37,025 bases of DNA. It comes from Lachnospiraceae bacterium UBA7199. Its GTDB lineage: Bacteria; Bacillota; Clostridia; Lachnospirales; Lachnospiraceae. The first letter of the stretch is position 1, and every line of letters begins with the position of its first letter. The stretch spans positions 64,363-101,387 of the forward strand of contig DKUR01000083.1 in NCBI GenBank assembly GCA_002490775.1. The letters are read 5' to 3'. The translations under genes and the position numbers were made by a program. The notes beneath the pieces are model-generated. The model saw nothing but the letters and a program-made list of their open reading frames with translations, was not told the origin of the DNA and did no database searches. Positions 7,037 through 15,630 of the stretch are shown here, piece after piece.

Positions 7037-9939
7037 CTGGGGACCTCCACCATAATATAAGCTTCTACAATATCAAGTTCCTGCATCTGATCAAATCCAT
7101 CAAAAACAAAACCGCATTCAAATCCAGCCTTAACTTCTTTAACATCATCCTTAAATCTCTTTAAGGAAGAAAGCTGTCCTTCGTAAATCTGCTCTCCTTC
7201 TCTGCTGATCCGTACCTTGCAGTCTCTCTGGAACACACCGTCAAGCACATAAGAACCCGCAATATTACCTACAGCAGATGCCTTAAAGATCTGTCTTACC
7301 TCTGCATGCCCAATTACTTTTTCTTCATAAACCGGATCCAGCATTCCCTTCATCGCAGCTTCAATATCTTCGATGGCCTGGTAAATAACTCTGTAAAGTC
7401 TGATGTCAACGCCTTCCCGTTCTGCAATAGTTTTTGCCATTGCATCCGGACGCACATTAAAGCCAATGATAATCGCTGATGATGCAGAGGCCAATGAAAC
7501 ATCGGATTCGTTGATAGCGCCTACGCCGCCATGAATACATTTTACAACCACTTCTTCGTTGGAAAGCTTCATAAGGCTCTGCTTTACTGCCTCCACACTG
7601 CCCTGTACATCCGCCTTAACAATAATATTAAGTTCCTTTAAATTGCCTGCCTGAATCTGGCTGAATAGATCATCCAGAGACATCTTTGCCTTAGTCTCTT
7701 CCAGCATCTTTTCCTTGTTTTGCGCGAGGTAAGTTTCTGCATAAGATTTTGCAGTTTTATCGTTTTCATGGGCAATAAACACTTCGCCTGCACTTGGTAC
7801 ATCAGAAAGTCCCAATATCTCAACAGGTGTAGAGGGATCTGCTTCTTTTACTCTTCTGCCCTTATCGTCAATCATAGCCCTTACCTTGCCATGACTTGCA
7901 CCGGCAGAAATGAAATCTCCTACATGAAGGGTTCCTTTCTGCACCAAAACAGTGGCTACCGGTCCCCGTCCCTTGTCCAGTTCAGCCTCGATCACAAGAC
8001 CTCTTGCCCGTCTGTTGGGATTTGCCTTTAATTCCAGTATTTCCGCTGTAAGCAGGATCGTTTCAAGCAGTGTTTCAATTCCCTCACCGGATTTTGCTGA
8101 AACAGGCACAAATTCTGTTGTTCCACCCCAATCAACAGGAATCAGTTCATACTCTGTCATTTCCTGTTTTACCCTGTCAATGTTTGCTCCCGGCTTGTCG
8201 ATCTTATTTACCGCTACAATAATTTCAATTCCGGCAGCCTTCGCATGGTTGATTGCCTCCACCGTCTGGGGCATAACCCCATCATCTGCCGCAACTACCA
8301 AAATTGCAATATCTGTAGAATTCGCACCACGCATACGCATTGCTGTAAATGCTTCATGTCCCGGCGTATCAAGGAATGTTATAGACTGACCGTTAACATT
8401 TACAGTATATGCACCTATGTGCTGTGTAATACCACCAGCTTCTTTATCTGTCACATTTGTTTTACGGATCGCATCAAGGAGGGAAGTTTTACCATGATCT
8501 ACATGCCCCATTACACAGATAACTGGAGGCCTGTTTTCCATTTTTTCCTCTTCTTCTTCCTCTTCTTTCAGCAATTCTTCAATTACATCAACTTTTACTT
8601 CTTTTTCACAAATTATTTCATATTCAATGGCAATATTTTCTGCATCTTCAAAGGAAATCTCTGAATTTACAGTTACAATCTGCCCTTGCAGGAACAGTTT
8701 CTTGATAATGACAGAAGGCTGAAGCTTCATCTTATCGGCAAGTTCCTTAATGGTAAGGGATTCAGGAATAGAAATCACTTTGATCTGTTCCTCAACGGTT
8801 TCTTCCACTTTCTTTTCAGGTTTAATAAACCTGCCTGCCTTATTTTTATTCTTGATAACAGCCTCGTCATCCTCATAGATAAAGTCTTTCTTTGACTTTT
8901 TTTCTCTCTCCTGTCCTATTCTGCGCTTCTCTTCATCCCTGCGCTTTTCCTCCTTAATCGGGGCATCCGCAGCGAAACTTTTACCCGGCTTTTCGGTACG
9001 CTTAAATCTATTTTCCTGCCCCTTGTCGCTTCTTTCAGGGCGGTTATTATTGTTACCATATCTGTTATTATTCCGGTCAGCGCCATTATTCCGGAAATCA
9101 TTCCTGCCACTTTGACCGCCTGGACGATTAGTGCCTTCAGATCTGCGGGCGTCATTCCTTGCAGGCCTTTCTCCCTGATTGTTTCCAGAATTTTCCTGAG
9201 TTCTCTCATTCTTCTTAAGCCTCTCGTCTTTATGGAATGGTTTCGGGGCAGCAGTTTCCTTTACAGGAGGCGTGCTTTCAGCCGCACTGACATTTTGTGG
9301 TTTTTGCACGTTTTTAACAGGCTGCTTATCTCCCATCATTTTCCTTGCATTTTCTTTAAAATCTACCTGCATGCTTTCTGGGATAGAAGGCGCTGTTAAA
9401 GGGCGGATGATCTTATGCGGCGTTTCTGTCTGAGTTTTTCCCTGCCCCTGTCCCGGACGTCCTGCATTTGTATTTGAATTTACATTTGGATTTCTATTTC
9501 CCTGTGCCGGCCTGCGGTCATTTTGGGGGCGCTGCCCCTGCATATTGCTGTTATGGGGATTGCTTACAAAAATTATCTTTTTCTTTTTCTTAGGCGCTTC
9601 CCCTTTATTTTGCACCGGCCTGCCATTTTTATTTTCCTGTCCGTTTTCTGTTTTGTCTTCTGTAGATTTTGCTGGTGATGTTTCATTTCCAGCATCCGGT
9701 GCAGGTGGTGATTTTAGTTCTGTTAGAGGCGCTGTGTCTTCCTTTGCCACTGCAGCGGATGCATCCTCTTTTATCTCTTCCCGTTTTCCAAATGCCTTTC
9801 TGACTAAAGCTGCCACATCTTCTTCTAATGAGCTCTGCGCTGCTTTTGCCTCAATTCCTTTATCCTGTAAAAAACTAATAATTTCTTTGCTTTGCTTTCC
9901 CAATTCTTTTGCTATTTCATGCACTTTAATTTTGGCCAT
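7033..9939 (-). CDS. infB: Translation initiation factor IF-2
   Basis: GTPase that brings initiator fMet-tRNA to the 30S subunit and promotes 50S joining. The start is placed at ATG 9939 (968 residues, MAKIKVHEIAKELGK), with GGAGG just upstream. A 72-codon in-frame extension to 10155 would overlap ylxQ and looks unlike IF-2. The N-terminal winged-helix-like segment is followed by a long disordered region rich in Asn, Arg, Gln, Lys and Glu (about 60-400). A run of eight Glu precedes the G domain. The P-loop GHVDHGKTS begins at residue 478, followed by DTPGHEAF and NKIDKP. Domains II-IV complete the protein. Confidence 0.98.
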   Translation of the reverse strand: MAKIKVHEIAKELGKQSKEIISFLQDKGIEAKAAQSSLEEDVAALVRKAFGKREEIKEDASAAVAKEDTAPLTELKSPPAPDAGNETSPAKSTEDKTENGQENKNGRPVQNKGEAPKKKKKIIFVSNPHNSNMQGQRPQNDRRPAQGNRNPNVNSNTNAGRPGQGQGKTQTETPHKIIRPLTAPSIPESMQVDFKENARKMMGDKQPVKNVQKPQNVSAAESTPPVKETAAPKPFHKDERLKKNERTQENSGNNQGERPARNDARRSEGTNRPGGQSGRNDFRNNGADRNNNRYGNNNNRPERSDKGQENRFKRTEKPGKSFAADAPIKEEKRRDEEKRRIGQEREKKSKKDFIYEDDEAVIKNKNKAGRFIKPEKKVEETVEEQIKVISIPESLTIKELADKMKLQPSVIIKKLFLQGQIVTVNSEISFEDAENIAIEYEIICEKEVKVDVIEELLKEEEEEEEKMENRPPVICVMGHVDHGKTSLLDAIRKTNVTDKEAGGITQHIGAYTVNVNGQSITFLDTPGHEAFTAMRMRGANSTDIAILVVAADDGVMPQTVEAINHAKAAGIEIIVAVNKIDKPGANIDRVKQEMTEYELIPVDWGGTTEFVPVSAKSGEGIETLLETILLTAEILELKANPNRRARGLVIEAELDKGRGPVATVLVQKGTLHVGDFISAGASHGKVRAMIDDKGRRVKEADPSTPVEILGLSDVPSAGEVFIAHENDKTAKSYAETYLAQNKEKMLEETKAKMSLDDLFSQIQAGNLKELNIIVKADVQGSVEAVKQSLMKLSNEEVVVKCIHGGVGAINESDVSLASASSAIIIGFNVRPDAMAKTIAEREGVDIRLYRVIYQAIEDIEAAMKGMLDPVYEEKVIGHAEVRQIFKASAVGNIAGSYVLDGVFQRDCKVRISREGEQIYEGQLSSLKRFKDDVKEVKAGFECGFVFDGFDQMQELDIVEAYIMVEVPR

Positions 9940-9961
9940 TCTATTACCTCCGTCTTGCTTC

Positions 9962-10267
9962 CTATGATTCTTCCAAATGTTTCCATATATTTTCTGCCAT
10001 CTTCCCGTTTGTAACTGCAATTGATGAACGCATCTGCCGTCCAATTGCTCTCCCAAGATTTTCCTTTGAGGCATAAAAATAAATCGGTACTTTATAAAAC
10101 TTACACATATTAGTAAACTTCTTTTTTGTATTATCGGAAGCGTCGCTGCTAACAATTACTAATGCTGCCTTGCCTTCCTTCACTGCCTTTTCCGTAGAGA
10201 ACTCACCACTCACTAAATTTCTTCCTTTTGCAGCCAGCCCCAAAAGGGATAATATTCTATCATTCAT
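9962..10267 (-). CDS. ylxQ: L7Ae-family RNA-binding protein YlxQ
   Basis: Small ribosomal-protein-like factor of the L7Ae/L30e fold, which binds kink-turn-like RNA in relatives. The 101 residues include LLGLAAKGRNLVSGEFSTEKAV, LVIVSSDASDNTKKKF and the later YFYASKENLGRAIGR. The start overlaps the rnpM stop by 8 nt and infB follows 22 nt later, the standard nusA-rnpM-ylxQ-infB order. The precise cellular role is not settled in the family. Confidence 0.93.
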   Translation of the reverse strand: MNDRILSLLGLAAKGRNLVSGEFSTEKAVKEGKAALVIVSSDASDNTKKKFTNMCKFYKVPIYFYASKENLGRAIGRQMRSSIAVTNGKMAENIWKHLEES

Positions 10268-10529
10268 TCAGAGCATCAAACTCCTTTTCCAGATTGTCAT
10301 AAACTTCATTTGGAATACTCATTTTGAAAGACCGTTCTAATCCTTTATTCTTTCGCGCCCTTAAAAGACACTCACCTGACTTACAAAGATAAGCTCCTCT
10401 TCCATTTTTTTTCCCGGTTACATCTAAAACGATTTCCTCTTCCGGCGTTTTAAGGATGCGCATCATTTCCTTTTTACTTTTCATCTCTCCGCATCCGATA
10501 CACTGCCGCATGGGAATTTTTTTCGCCAT
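10260..10529 (-). CDS. rnpM: RNase P modulator RnpM (YlxR)
   Basis: YlxR-family protein. B. subtilis YlxR has been reported to bind RNase P RNA and modulate its activity. The 89 residues start with the family pattern RQCIGCGEMKSKKEM, in which the two cysteines are typical, and carry the signature GRGAYLC followed by a third and fourth cysteine. It lies 12 nt after nusA and overlaps ylxQ by 8 nt. Confidence 0.95.
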   Translation of the reverse strand: MAKKIPMRQCIGCGEMKSKKEMMRILKTPEEEIVLDVTGKKNGRGAYLCKSGECLLRARKNKGLERSFKMSIPNEVYDNLEKEFDALNE

Positions 10530-10541
10530 TCAAATTCCCCC

Positions 10542-11684
10542 TTACTCTGTAATCTCAGGTGCTTCTTCCCCATATTCCTCGTATTCTTCGTCATACGCAT
10601 CATACTCGTCATATTCATCCATATAATCTTCATAACGGAAGCCTGGTGCATCCTTTGCCTGGGTTTCACTCTTTATATCGATCTTGTATCCGGTAAGTCT
10701 TGCCGCCAGTCTTGCGTTCTGGCCTTCCTTACCAATCGCAAGAGAAAGCTGATAATCAGGAACTACCACCTTTGCTGTCTTTTCATCAGGATCAGCAAAC
10801 ACAGCAACGATTTTTGCCGGGGAAAGCGCATTTTGGATCAAATTACCCGGATTTTCATCCCAATTAATGATATCGATCTTTTCTCCCCGAAGTTCTTCCA
10901 CAATTGAGTTTACTCTTGCACCGTTTAATCCTACACACGCTCCCACTGCGTCTACATTTGGGTTATTGGACCTGACTGCCATCTTTGTTCTGCTTCCTGC
11001 TTCTCTGGCAATACTCATGATCTCCACTGTGCCATCTTTGATTTCGGTAACTTCTGACTCAAATAACCGTTTGATCAACTCCGGATGGGTACGGCTGACT
11101 AAAATCCTTGGTCCTTTAGGTGTATTCTTAACCTCAAGAATATATACCTTAATTCTCTCCGTAGGCTTAAATACCTCCCCTTTTACCTGCTCGCTTTCAT
11201 TTAATATGCCATCCGCCTTGCCTAAATTAATGCTGATATTTCTGCCCATATACCGCTGCACAATACCAGTCACAACATCTTTTTCTTTTTCAAAATACTG
11301 ATTATAAATAACGCTTCTTTCTTCTTCGCGAATCTTTTGCAGAATCACATTTTTTGCATTTTGTGTTGCAATACGTCCAAATTCTTTTGATTTAATTTCC
11401 ACATGGATAATATCTCCCAGCGCTGCATCCGATTTAATTTCCACTGCATCCTCTAATGAAATCTGAAGGCAGTCATCCTCTGGTGTCTCTACAACTTCTT
11501 TTTCCGCATAACAAAGGAAATCGCAGGTATCTCTGTCAATTTCCACCTTAATATTGTCAGACTTTCCAAAATGGTTTTTGCATGCTGTGATCAGAGAATT
11601 TTCAATTGCTTCAAACAATGTTTCTTTACTGATTTCCTTCTCCTTTTCTAAGATATCCAGTGCTTCCATTAATTCTTTGTTCAT
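10542..11684 (-). CDS. nusA: Transcription termination/antitermination factor NusA
   Basis: Binds RNA polymerase and nascent RNA and modulates pausing, intrinsic termination and antitermination. The 380 residues cover the N-terminal polymerase-binding domain, an S1 domain (about 135-200) and two KH domains (GACVGLNGARVNSIV and AIGKEGQNARLAARLTG). There is no C-terminal acidic repeat domain of the proteobacterial kind. Instead there is a short Tyr/Asp/Glu tail after about residue 350, encoded by imperfect repeats of Tyr-Asp-Glu codons. It follows rimP by 34 nt. The leader terminator upstream of rimP is a candidate for NusA autoregulation. Confidence 0.98.
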   Translation of the reverse strand: MNKELMEALDILEKEKEISKETLFEAIENSLITACKNHFGKSDNIKVEIDRDTCDFLCYAEKEVVETPEDDCLQISLEDAVEIKSDAALGDIIHVEIKSKEFGRIATQNAKNVILQKIREEERSVIYNQYFEKEKDVVTGIVQRYMGRNISINLGKADGILNESEQVKGEVFKPTERIKVYILEVKNTPKGPRILVSRTHPELIKRLFESEVTEIKDGTVEIMSIAREAGSRTKMAVRSNNPNVDAVGACVGLNGARVNSIVEELRGEKIDIINWDENPGNLIQNALSPAKIVAVFADPDEKTAKVVVPDYQLSLAIGKEGQNARLAARLTGYKIDIKSETQAKDAPGFRYEDYMDEYDEYDAYDEEYEEYGEEAPEITE

Positions 11685-11718
11685 TTTCCCTTATCCCTTT
11701 CCGCCCTTATTTTTCGGA

Positions 11719-12195
11719 CTAAAAATCTAATGTCAGTTTTATAACCGCTATGTCTTTTCTGTTAAAAACAATATCTTCTATTCCCTCTTTTAAAGCCGCC
11801 CCCAAGGTAACTGTTTCTTCGTCAAATGCCTTTAGTATTCCGGTAAACTCTTTCTTTCCATTTATAGGCTTATAGGTCTTTACTTCAACCTCTTCCAGCA
11901 GACTTCTTCTAAGATGTTTATCTTTTTTTAAAGTCCTGCCAAGTCCAGGAGAACTTACCTCTAAAATATAAGCATCCTCGATAAAATCTGTTCGATCCAA
12001 TTCATCTGACAACGCCCTGCTTACCGCCTCGCAATCATTTATGTTTACTCCATCCTCCTTGTCAATATAACATCTTAAATACCACTCGCTGCCCTCTTTC
12101 ACATACTCAACGTCATAAATCTCTACATGATTTGCATCTGCAATGGGCTTTAGCAATTCTTCCGTTCTTACTTCATAATTTTCTTTTTTTGACAT
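11719..12195 (-). CDS. rimP: Ribosome maturation factor RimP
   Basis: Late 30S assembly factor. The 158-residue length is typical. The N-terminal domain contains YDVEYVKEGSEWYLRCYIDKEDGVNINDCEAVS (broken here only by its length) and EVSSPGLGRTLK, the family signature; the C-terminal domain is Sm-like. The start at 12195 has AGAGGTG five bases upstream. It is the first gene of the rimP-nusA-infB operon and is preceded by a sigma-A promoter and a leader terminator. Confidence 0.97.
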   Translation of the reverse strand: MSKKENYEVRTEELLKPIADANHVEIYDVEYVKEGSEWYLRCYIDKEDGVNINDCEAVSRALSDELDRTDFIEDAYILEVSSPGLGRTLKKDKHLRRSLLEEVEVKTYKPINGKKEFTGILKAFDEETVTLGAALKEGIEDIVFNRKDIAVIKLTLDF

Positions 12196-12218
12196 CCATT
12201 CACCTCTAAAAATTTCCT

Positions 12219-12247
12219 AAAAAAGAGTGGACCGGCAAGTCCACTCT
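12219..12247 (-). terminator. Intrinsic terminator in the leader of the rimP-nusA-infB operon
   Basis: On the minus strand AGAGTGGAC (12239-12247) pairs perfectly with GTCCACTCT (12224-12232) around a 6-nt loop, followed by five more T. It lies downstream of the promoter at 12277-12305 and 24 nt upstream of rimP. It can therefore act as a leader attenuator of the operon as well as end transcripts from the CPBP gene. Confidence 0.85.
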
Positions 12248-12276
12248 AGATTAGTAATTATCTTTAATTCTATTGT

Positions 12277-12305
12277 ATTGTAGCACCCTGCTTAAAAAAA
12301 AGCAA
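12277..12305 (-). promoter_or_regulatory. Sigma-A promoter of the rimP-nusA-infB operon
   Basis: Minus strand: -35 TTGCTT (12300-12305), 17-bp spacer, -10 TACAAT (12277-12282). It lies between the CPBP stop and rimP and would give a 5' leader of about 75 nt that contains the terminator hairpin. Confidence 0.7.
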
Positions 12306-12314
12306 TATGCATTC

Positions 12315-13250
12315 TTACTTTTTTTGTTTTTCTTCCTTATATAAAAGGATCAAAAGCACTGCTGCCATAAGAATAAAGCCTAAACCGCCAATTACTCCTG
12401 TAGGCGCCGGCCCTAAAAATACGTTATAGGGATTCTGCAAAGAAGTAAAACAAAGTCCTATAGCCGAAAGCCCATTTAAAACAGCATGCCCAATCACAGC
12501 AGGAATACAACTTTGTGTCCTGATTGTCACATAGGATAAGAAAATTCCTATTACAATACAAAACAGACACATTGCCAAAATTCCAGCCACCGGATATCCC
12601 CGGTACCCCAAGCCATAATTATGCCCCATAACTGTTAATGGTGCATGCCAAAGTCCCCAAATTACACCTGTAATTAATAGTGCAGGCACCACCTTAAGCT
12701 GTCCAAGCATCTTAGGAAGAAGATAGCCGCGCCATCCCCATTCTTCGCCAAAGCAATTTATAAAATTTAAAAGAGGCGACAAAAACACTCCCATGAGCAC
12801 CTGACTGATTATGATACTTTTTAATTCACTGCTATTTACCGTCACACCCCGGGATTCATATAGAACTTTTATATATCCCATATTTCCATCAAACTGTGCG
12901 GGATAAAGCAAAAAGTACAAAGCCGCCCCTAAAAAGATGAAAAACACAGTTCCAAACCAGGCCAGCGCATAATATTTCAGGTTTCCCTTTAAATGAGGTG
13001 CCAGCATCAAATTATCCTTTGACAGCTTTTCCCCTGTCATAAGCCTTGTAAAAAGCGCGCCGCAAGCCGGAAAAAACATGACTCCCGCCACAAGCAATTG
13101 TGCCAGATAAGCCTGATTTAAATCTGTGCTTCCAACCATAGGCCTGATTACAAAAATTTCCACCCCATAGGTCAGGAAGAAAGTAATTCCCAAAAAAATG
13201 GCAATTCTCTTAAGATCAGACTTTTTTTCTAATTTTTTTTCCATCATCAT
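12315..13250 (-). CDS. CPBP-family intramembrane glutamic endopeptidase
   Basis: Polytopic membrane protein of the CPBP (Rce1/Abi) superfamily. Relatives include CAAX prenyl proteases and bacteriocin-immunity or stress proteins. The 311 residues form about eight membrane segments. All three family motifs are present: EEWGWR (Glu169, Glu170, Arg174), a histidine in WGLWHAP (His202) and HxxxN in GHAVLNG (His255, Asn259). The substrate is unknown. It starts 6 nt after the stop of the small acidic protein gene, so the two are probably translationally coupled. It is followed by the rimP promoter and leader terminator. Confidence 0.9.
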   Translation of the reverse strand: MMMEKKLEKKSDLKRIAIFLGITFFLTYGVEIFVIRPMVGSTDLNQAYLAQLLVAGVMFFPACGALFTRLMTGEKLSKDNLMLAPHLKGNLKYYALAWFGTVFFIFLGAALYFLLYPAQFDGNMGYIKVLYESRGVTVNSSELKSIIISQVLMGVFLSPLLNFINCFGEEWGWRGYLLPKMLGQLKVVPALLITGVIWGLWHAPLTVMGHNYGLGYRGYPVAGILAMCLFCIVIGIFLSYVTIRTQSCIPAVIGHAVLNGLSAIGLCFTSLQNPYNVFLGPAPTGVIGGLGFILMAAVLLILLYKEEKQKK

Positions 13251-13256
13251 TTTAAA

Positions 13257-13535
13257 TTACCCTTCAACGATCAGGTATCTTCCGTCTCCAATATCAAAGA
13301 CTTCATCCGCTTCAAGAATTTCTTCTTTATCCATTCCTTCCACGTCAAGGCCTTCTTCTTCAAAAAATTCCCATACCTCATCAAGAGAATTCACCACAAC
13401 TGCAAGGCATTCTTCCAAAAATGCCTCGGCCTCTTCAAGATTAGAAGCTACATTTTCCTCTGGAAACAACTGTCCCTGATTTTCTAAGAAACATTGTAAA
13501 ACCACATCATCAAACTCATGCATACCAATACCCAT
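13257..13535 (-). CDS. Small acidic protein of unknown function
   Basis: A 92-residue, strongly acidic cytoplasmic protein (roughly one residue in three is Asp or Glu), with no signal peptide, membrane segment or known motif. Two ATG starts are possible, 13535 (after AGAAAGG, closely spaced) and 13523. Coding status is supported by the sigma-A promoter upstream, by the 6-nt gap to the CPBP protease gene and by even codon use. It may partner the protease, but this is only suggested by the tight linkage. Confidence 0.75.
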   Translation of the reverse strand: MGIGMHEFDDVVLQCFLENQGQLFPEENVASNLEEAEAFLEECLAVVVNSLDEVWEFFEEEGLDVEGMDKEEILEADEVFDIGDGRYLIVEG

Positions 13536-13625
13536 GCCTTTCTTCCATGAGCCTTCCTTAGGAAGATATCTCCCTTCGGAATGGGCCCGAATTTATCCCA
13601 TTGCAACAATCATCTGTTACTATAT

Positions 13626-13654
13626 ATTATGCTGTGCATATTTGATTCAGTCAA
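13626..13654 (-). promoter_or_regulatory. Sigma-A promoter of the acidic protein-CPBP pair
   Basis: Minus strand: -35 TTGACT (13649-13654), 17-bp spacer, -10 CATAAT (13626-13631). The -35 box overlaps the last codons of the HAD gene. The leader would be about 85 nt long and includes a 6-bp stem (13580-13585 with 13597-13602). Confidence 0.6.
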
Positions 13655-14453
13655 TACCTTCCAATATTTTTTGTTTGATAATTTGATAAACTCCCTTATC
13701 TTTCCATCCCGGGCAAACATGACCGGCCGCTTCTTTCACTTCTTCCACCGCAGTGTCAACCGCATAGCTTGTTCCCGCTGCCAGCATCATGCCAATATCG
13801 TTATTATTATCTCCAAAGGCCATCGTTTCTTCTTTATGGATTCCAAGAAAATTTTCCAGTGTTTTAAGTCCATTTCCCTTATCTACGGAGCGGTCCATAA
13901 AATCCACCCATTCCTCACCGGCCATACATGCTTTTACTTTATCTTCCCACGCAGGTATAAAACTGCCTTCGCCCAGCTTTCGAATACTTTCCTTACGGTA
14001 AACAGCAATCTTGATAATTTCTTCCTTTTCTTCCAGCACGTCTCCAACCAGCCTGAATTGATTATGATATCCATAAGTAAGCAGATCAATAAAATCCTGG
14101 TTTTTGCTTTCAACCAGACTTCCTTTTGCAGTGGAAATCACAGTCTCGCACTCTCCATAATAAGGCCGCAGCATAGCCATAATGCCCTCAATATGTTCTT
14201 TTTTCATGGGGGTTATAGAAATATTTTTGTTTTGGTAGCAAATATGGGCCCCATTTTCTGCAATATAAGCAATTTCATCCGCTACATCCCGGAAAACATT
14301 GCGCAGGCTAAAGTACTGTCTGCCGCTTGCCGCACAAAACAAAATCCCTTTTTCCTTTAGTTTATAAATGGTCTCCACCATCTCTTCATACAAATCTGGT
14401 GTGGAATCCTGAATCAGCGTTCCATCCACATCAGATGCAATTAATTTAATCAT
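13647..14453 (-). CDS. HAD-superfamily Cof-type sugar-phosphate phosphatase
   Basis: Predicted Mg-dependent phosphatase of the Cof/YbiV type (HAD subfamily IIB), which acts on sugar phosphates and similar metabolites in relatives. The 268 residues carry DVDGTL at about 8-13 (nucleophile Asp8 and acid/base Asp10), the CAASGRQ motif II segment, a C2-type cap, and the C-terminal MAFGDNNNDIGMM motif IV. The start overlaps the GH53 stop by 4 nt (ATGA), so the two are translationally coupled. That context suggests a role in clearing phosphorylated sugars during galactan use, but the true substrate is unknown. Confidence 0.9.
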   Translation of the reverse strand: MIKLIASDVDGTLIQDSTPDLYEEMVETIYKLKEKGILFCAASGRQYFSLRNVFRDVADEIAYIAENGAHICYQNKNISITPMKKEHIEGIMAMLRPYYGECETVISTAKGSLVESKNQDFIDLLTYGYHNQFRLVGDVLEEKEEIIKIAVYRKESIRKLGEGSFIPAWEDKVKACMAGEEWVDFMDRSVDKGNGLKTLENFLGIHKEETMAFGDNNNDIGMMLAAGTSYAVDTAVEEVKEAAGHVCPGWKDKGVYQIIKQKILEGID

Positions 14454-15568
14454 GGCTTATAATCCCTCACTGCCTCAAGCGCTGGAAGTGCATTTCCCTG
14501 ATAATCAAATAACGCCTGATTTGCCCATTCATTGCCACAAGGCCCCTTATCTTCAATATATTGCAGCGAGCTTTCTGTTGCCCAGCCGCTTCCCGGAACC
14601 GGTATCCATGCCGGCTCCCAGTAAAAGAACCCTTTTCCCCTTTTTTCAGGCACTTCTTCCAGCCTTTCCATAAGAGTCCTCATAAAATTACTCTGTCCTT
14701 CTTTTGTCATAGGATATTCTATCTTATCCACCAGTTCCTGCCTGGTTGCCATTCCTTTTCTTTCCTCTTTTGAAAGCTTTTCAAAGGATGCATAATCTTC
14801 CATTGTATATCCCATAGACACTTCTGCAACAATCAGATCCTTTTTGTACCGTTTTGCAATATCCTTCATATTATCAATCAGCATATCCATTGTACCATGC
14901 CAGAAAGGATAATAAGAAAGCCCTATCACATCAAAATCTCCTCCCCTGCTTGTAAAGTTATCAAACCATTCCCGATAAAGTGCATTATTTCCACCGTTAT
15001 CTAAGTGGAGCATTACCTTAATCTCCCTGCCTGAAAGTCTGGATACTTCACGTACTGCCCGTACTCCCGCTTTCACATATCTGGCAATGTTGTCATACTC
15101 CGGCACCCGTCCTGTAGGCCAAAGGAGGCCATTTGACAATTCATTTCCCACCTGAACCATTTCAGGCAGAAGATTTTCTTTTAAAAGTTCACTTAGGGTA
15201 AGTCTGGTATAATCATAAACTGCCTGTTCCAACTGCTCCACAGAATAACCTCTCCACGCCTTAGGCACAAACTGCTTTCCCGGATCAGCCCAGAAATCAC
15301 TATAATGATAATCAAGCAAAATATCAAACCCTAACTCCTTCCCCCGGCGCAGCAGCTTCTTTGCAGTTTCAAAATCATTTGTTCCAGCACCGTAAGGATC
15401 GCCATCTTCCGAATAAGGATGATTCCACAGTCGTATCCTGATCGCATTTACATCATAATCTTTTAATATAGAAAGAAGCTCCCTTTCTTTTCCCTGATCA
15501 AAAAACTTTCCTCCACAGCGTTCCACTTCCAAAAGAGTAGATACATCCATTCCTTTATAATACTTCAT
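14450..15568 (-). CDS. GH53 endo-beta-1,4-galactanase, no signal peptide
   Basis: Arabinogalactan endo-beta-1,4-galactanase family (retaining, (beta/alpha)8 barrel), cleaving beta-1,4-galactan of type I arabinogalactan. With the start at ATG 15568 (AGGAAGG upstream) it has 372 residues beginning MKYYKGMDVSTLLEVE. The family segments VNAIRIRLWNHPY and LLDYHYSDFWADPGKQ are clear. Glu143 in QVGNELSNG is the likely acid/base and Glu249 in VAEVSMGYT the likely nucleophile. An upstream in-frame extension to 15670 reads through a repeat and does not look like a signal peptide. The enzyme is therefore predicted to be cytoplasmic and to act on imported oligosaccharides. It is translationally coupled to the HAD gene and has its own promoter. 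Confidence 0.93.
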   Translation of the reverse strand: MKYYKGMDVSTLLEVERCGGKFFDQGKERELLSILKDYDVNAIRIRLWNHPYSEDGDPYGAGTNDFETAKKLLRRGKELGFDILLDYHYSDFWADPGKQFVPKAWRGYSVEQLEQAVYDYTRLTLSELLKENLLPEMVQVGNELSNGLLWPTGRVPEYDNIARYVKAGVRAVREVSRLSGREIKVMLHLDNGGNNALYREWFDNFTSRGGDFDVIGLSYYPFWHGTMDMLIDNMKDIAKRYKKDLIVAEVSMGYTMEDYASFEKLSKEERKGMATRQELVDKIEYPMTKEGQSNFMRTLMERLEEVPEKRGKGFFYWEPAWIPVPGSGWATESSLQYIEDKGPCGNEWANQALFDYQGNALPALEAVRDYKP

Positions 15569-15601
15569 CTTGTCCAAATTCCTTCCTGCTTTATAGTTAC
15601 A

Positions 15602-15630
15602 AAAATACATTAAATTATTCCCAATGTCAA
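15602..15630 (-). promoter_or_regulatory. Putative promoter of the GH53-HAD unit
   Basis: Minus strand: -35 TTGACA (15625-15630), 17-bp spacer, -10 TATTTT (15602-15607). The perfect -35 box overlaps the outer edge of palindromic repeat copy A, so the repeat lies immediately upstream of the promoter. Confidence 0.5.

Noticed and set aside
9940..10155. In-frame N-terminal extension of infB overlapping ylxQ
   Set aside because: The extension lies within ylxQ on the same strand in another frame, does not resemble IF-2, and the ATG at 9939 has a strong GGAGG site.
13581..14360. Long plus-strand open frame (259 codons) opposite the HAD gene
   Set aside because: It is antisense to a clear HAD phosphatase, is rich in Phe, His and Ser as expected for a shadow frame, and lacks a ribosome-binding site.
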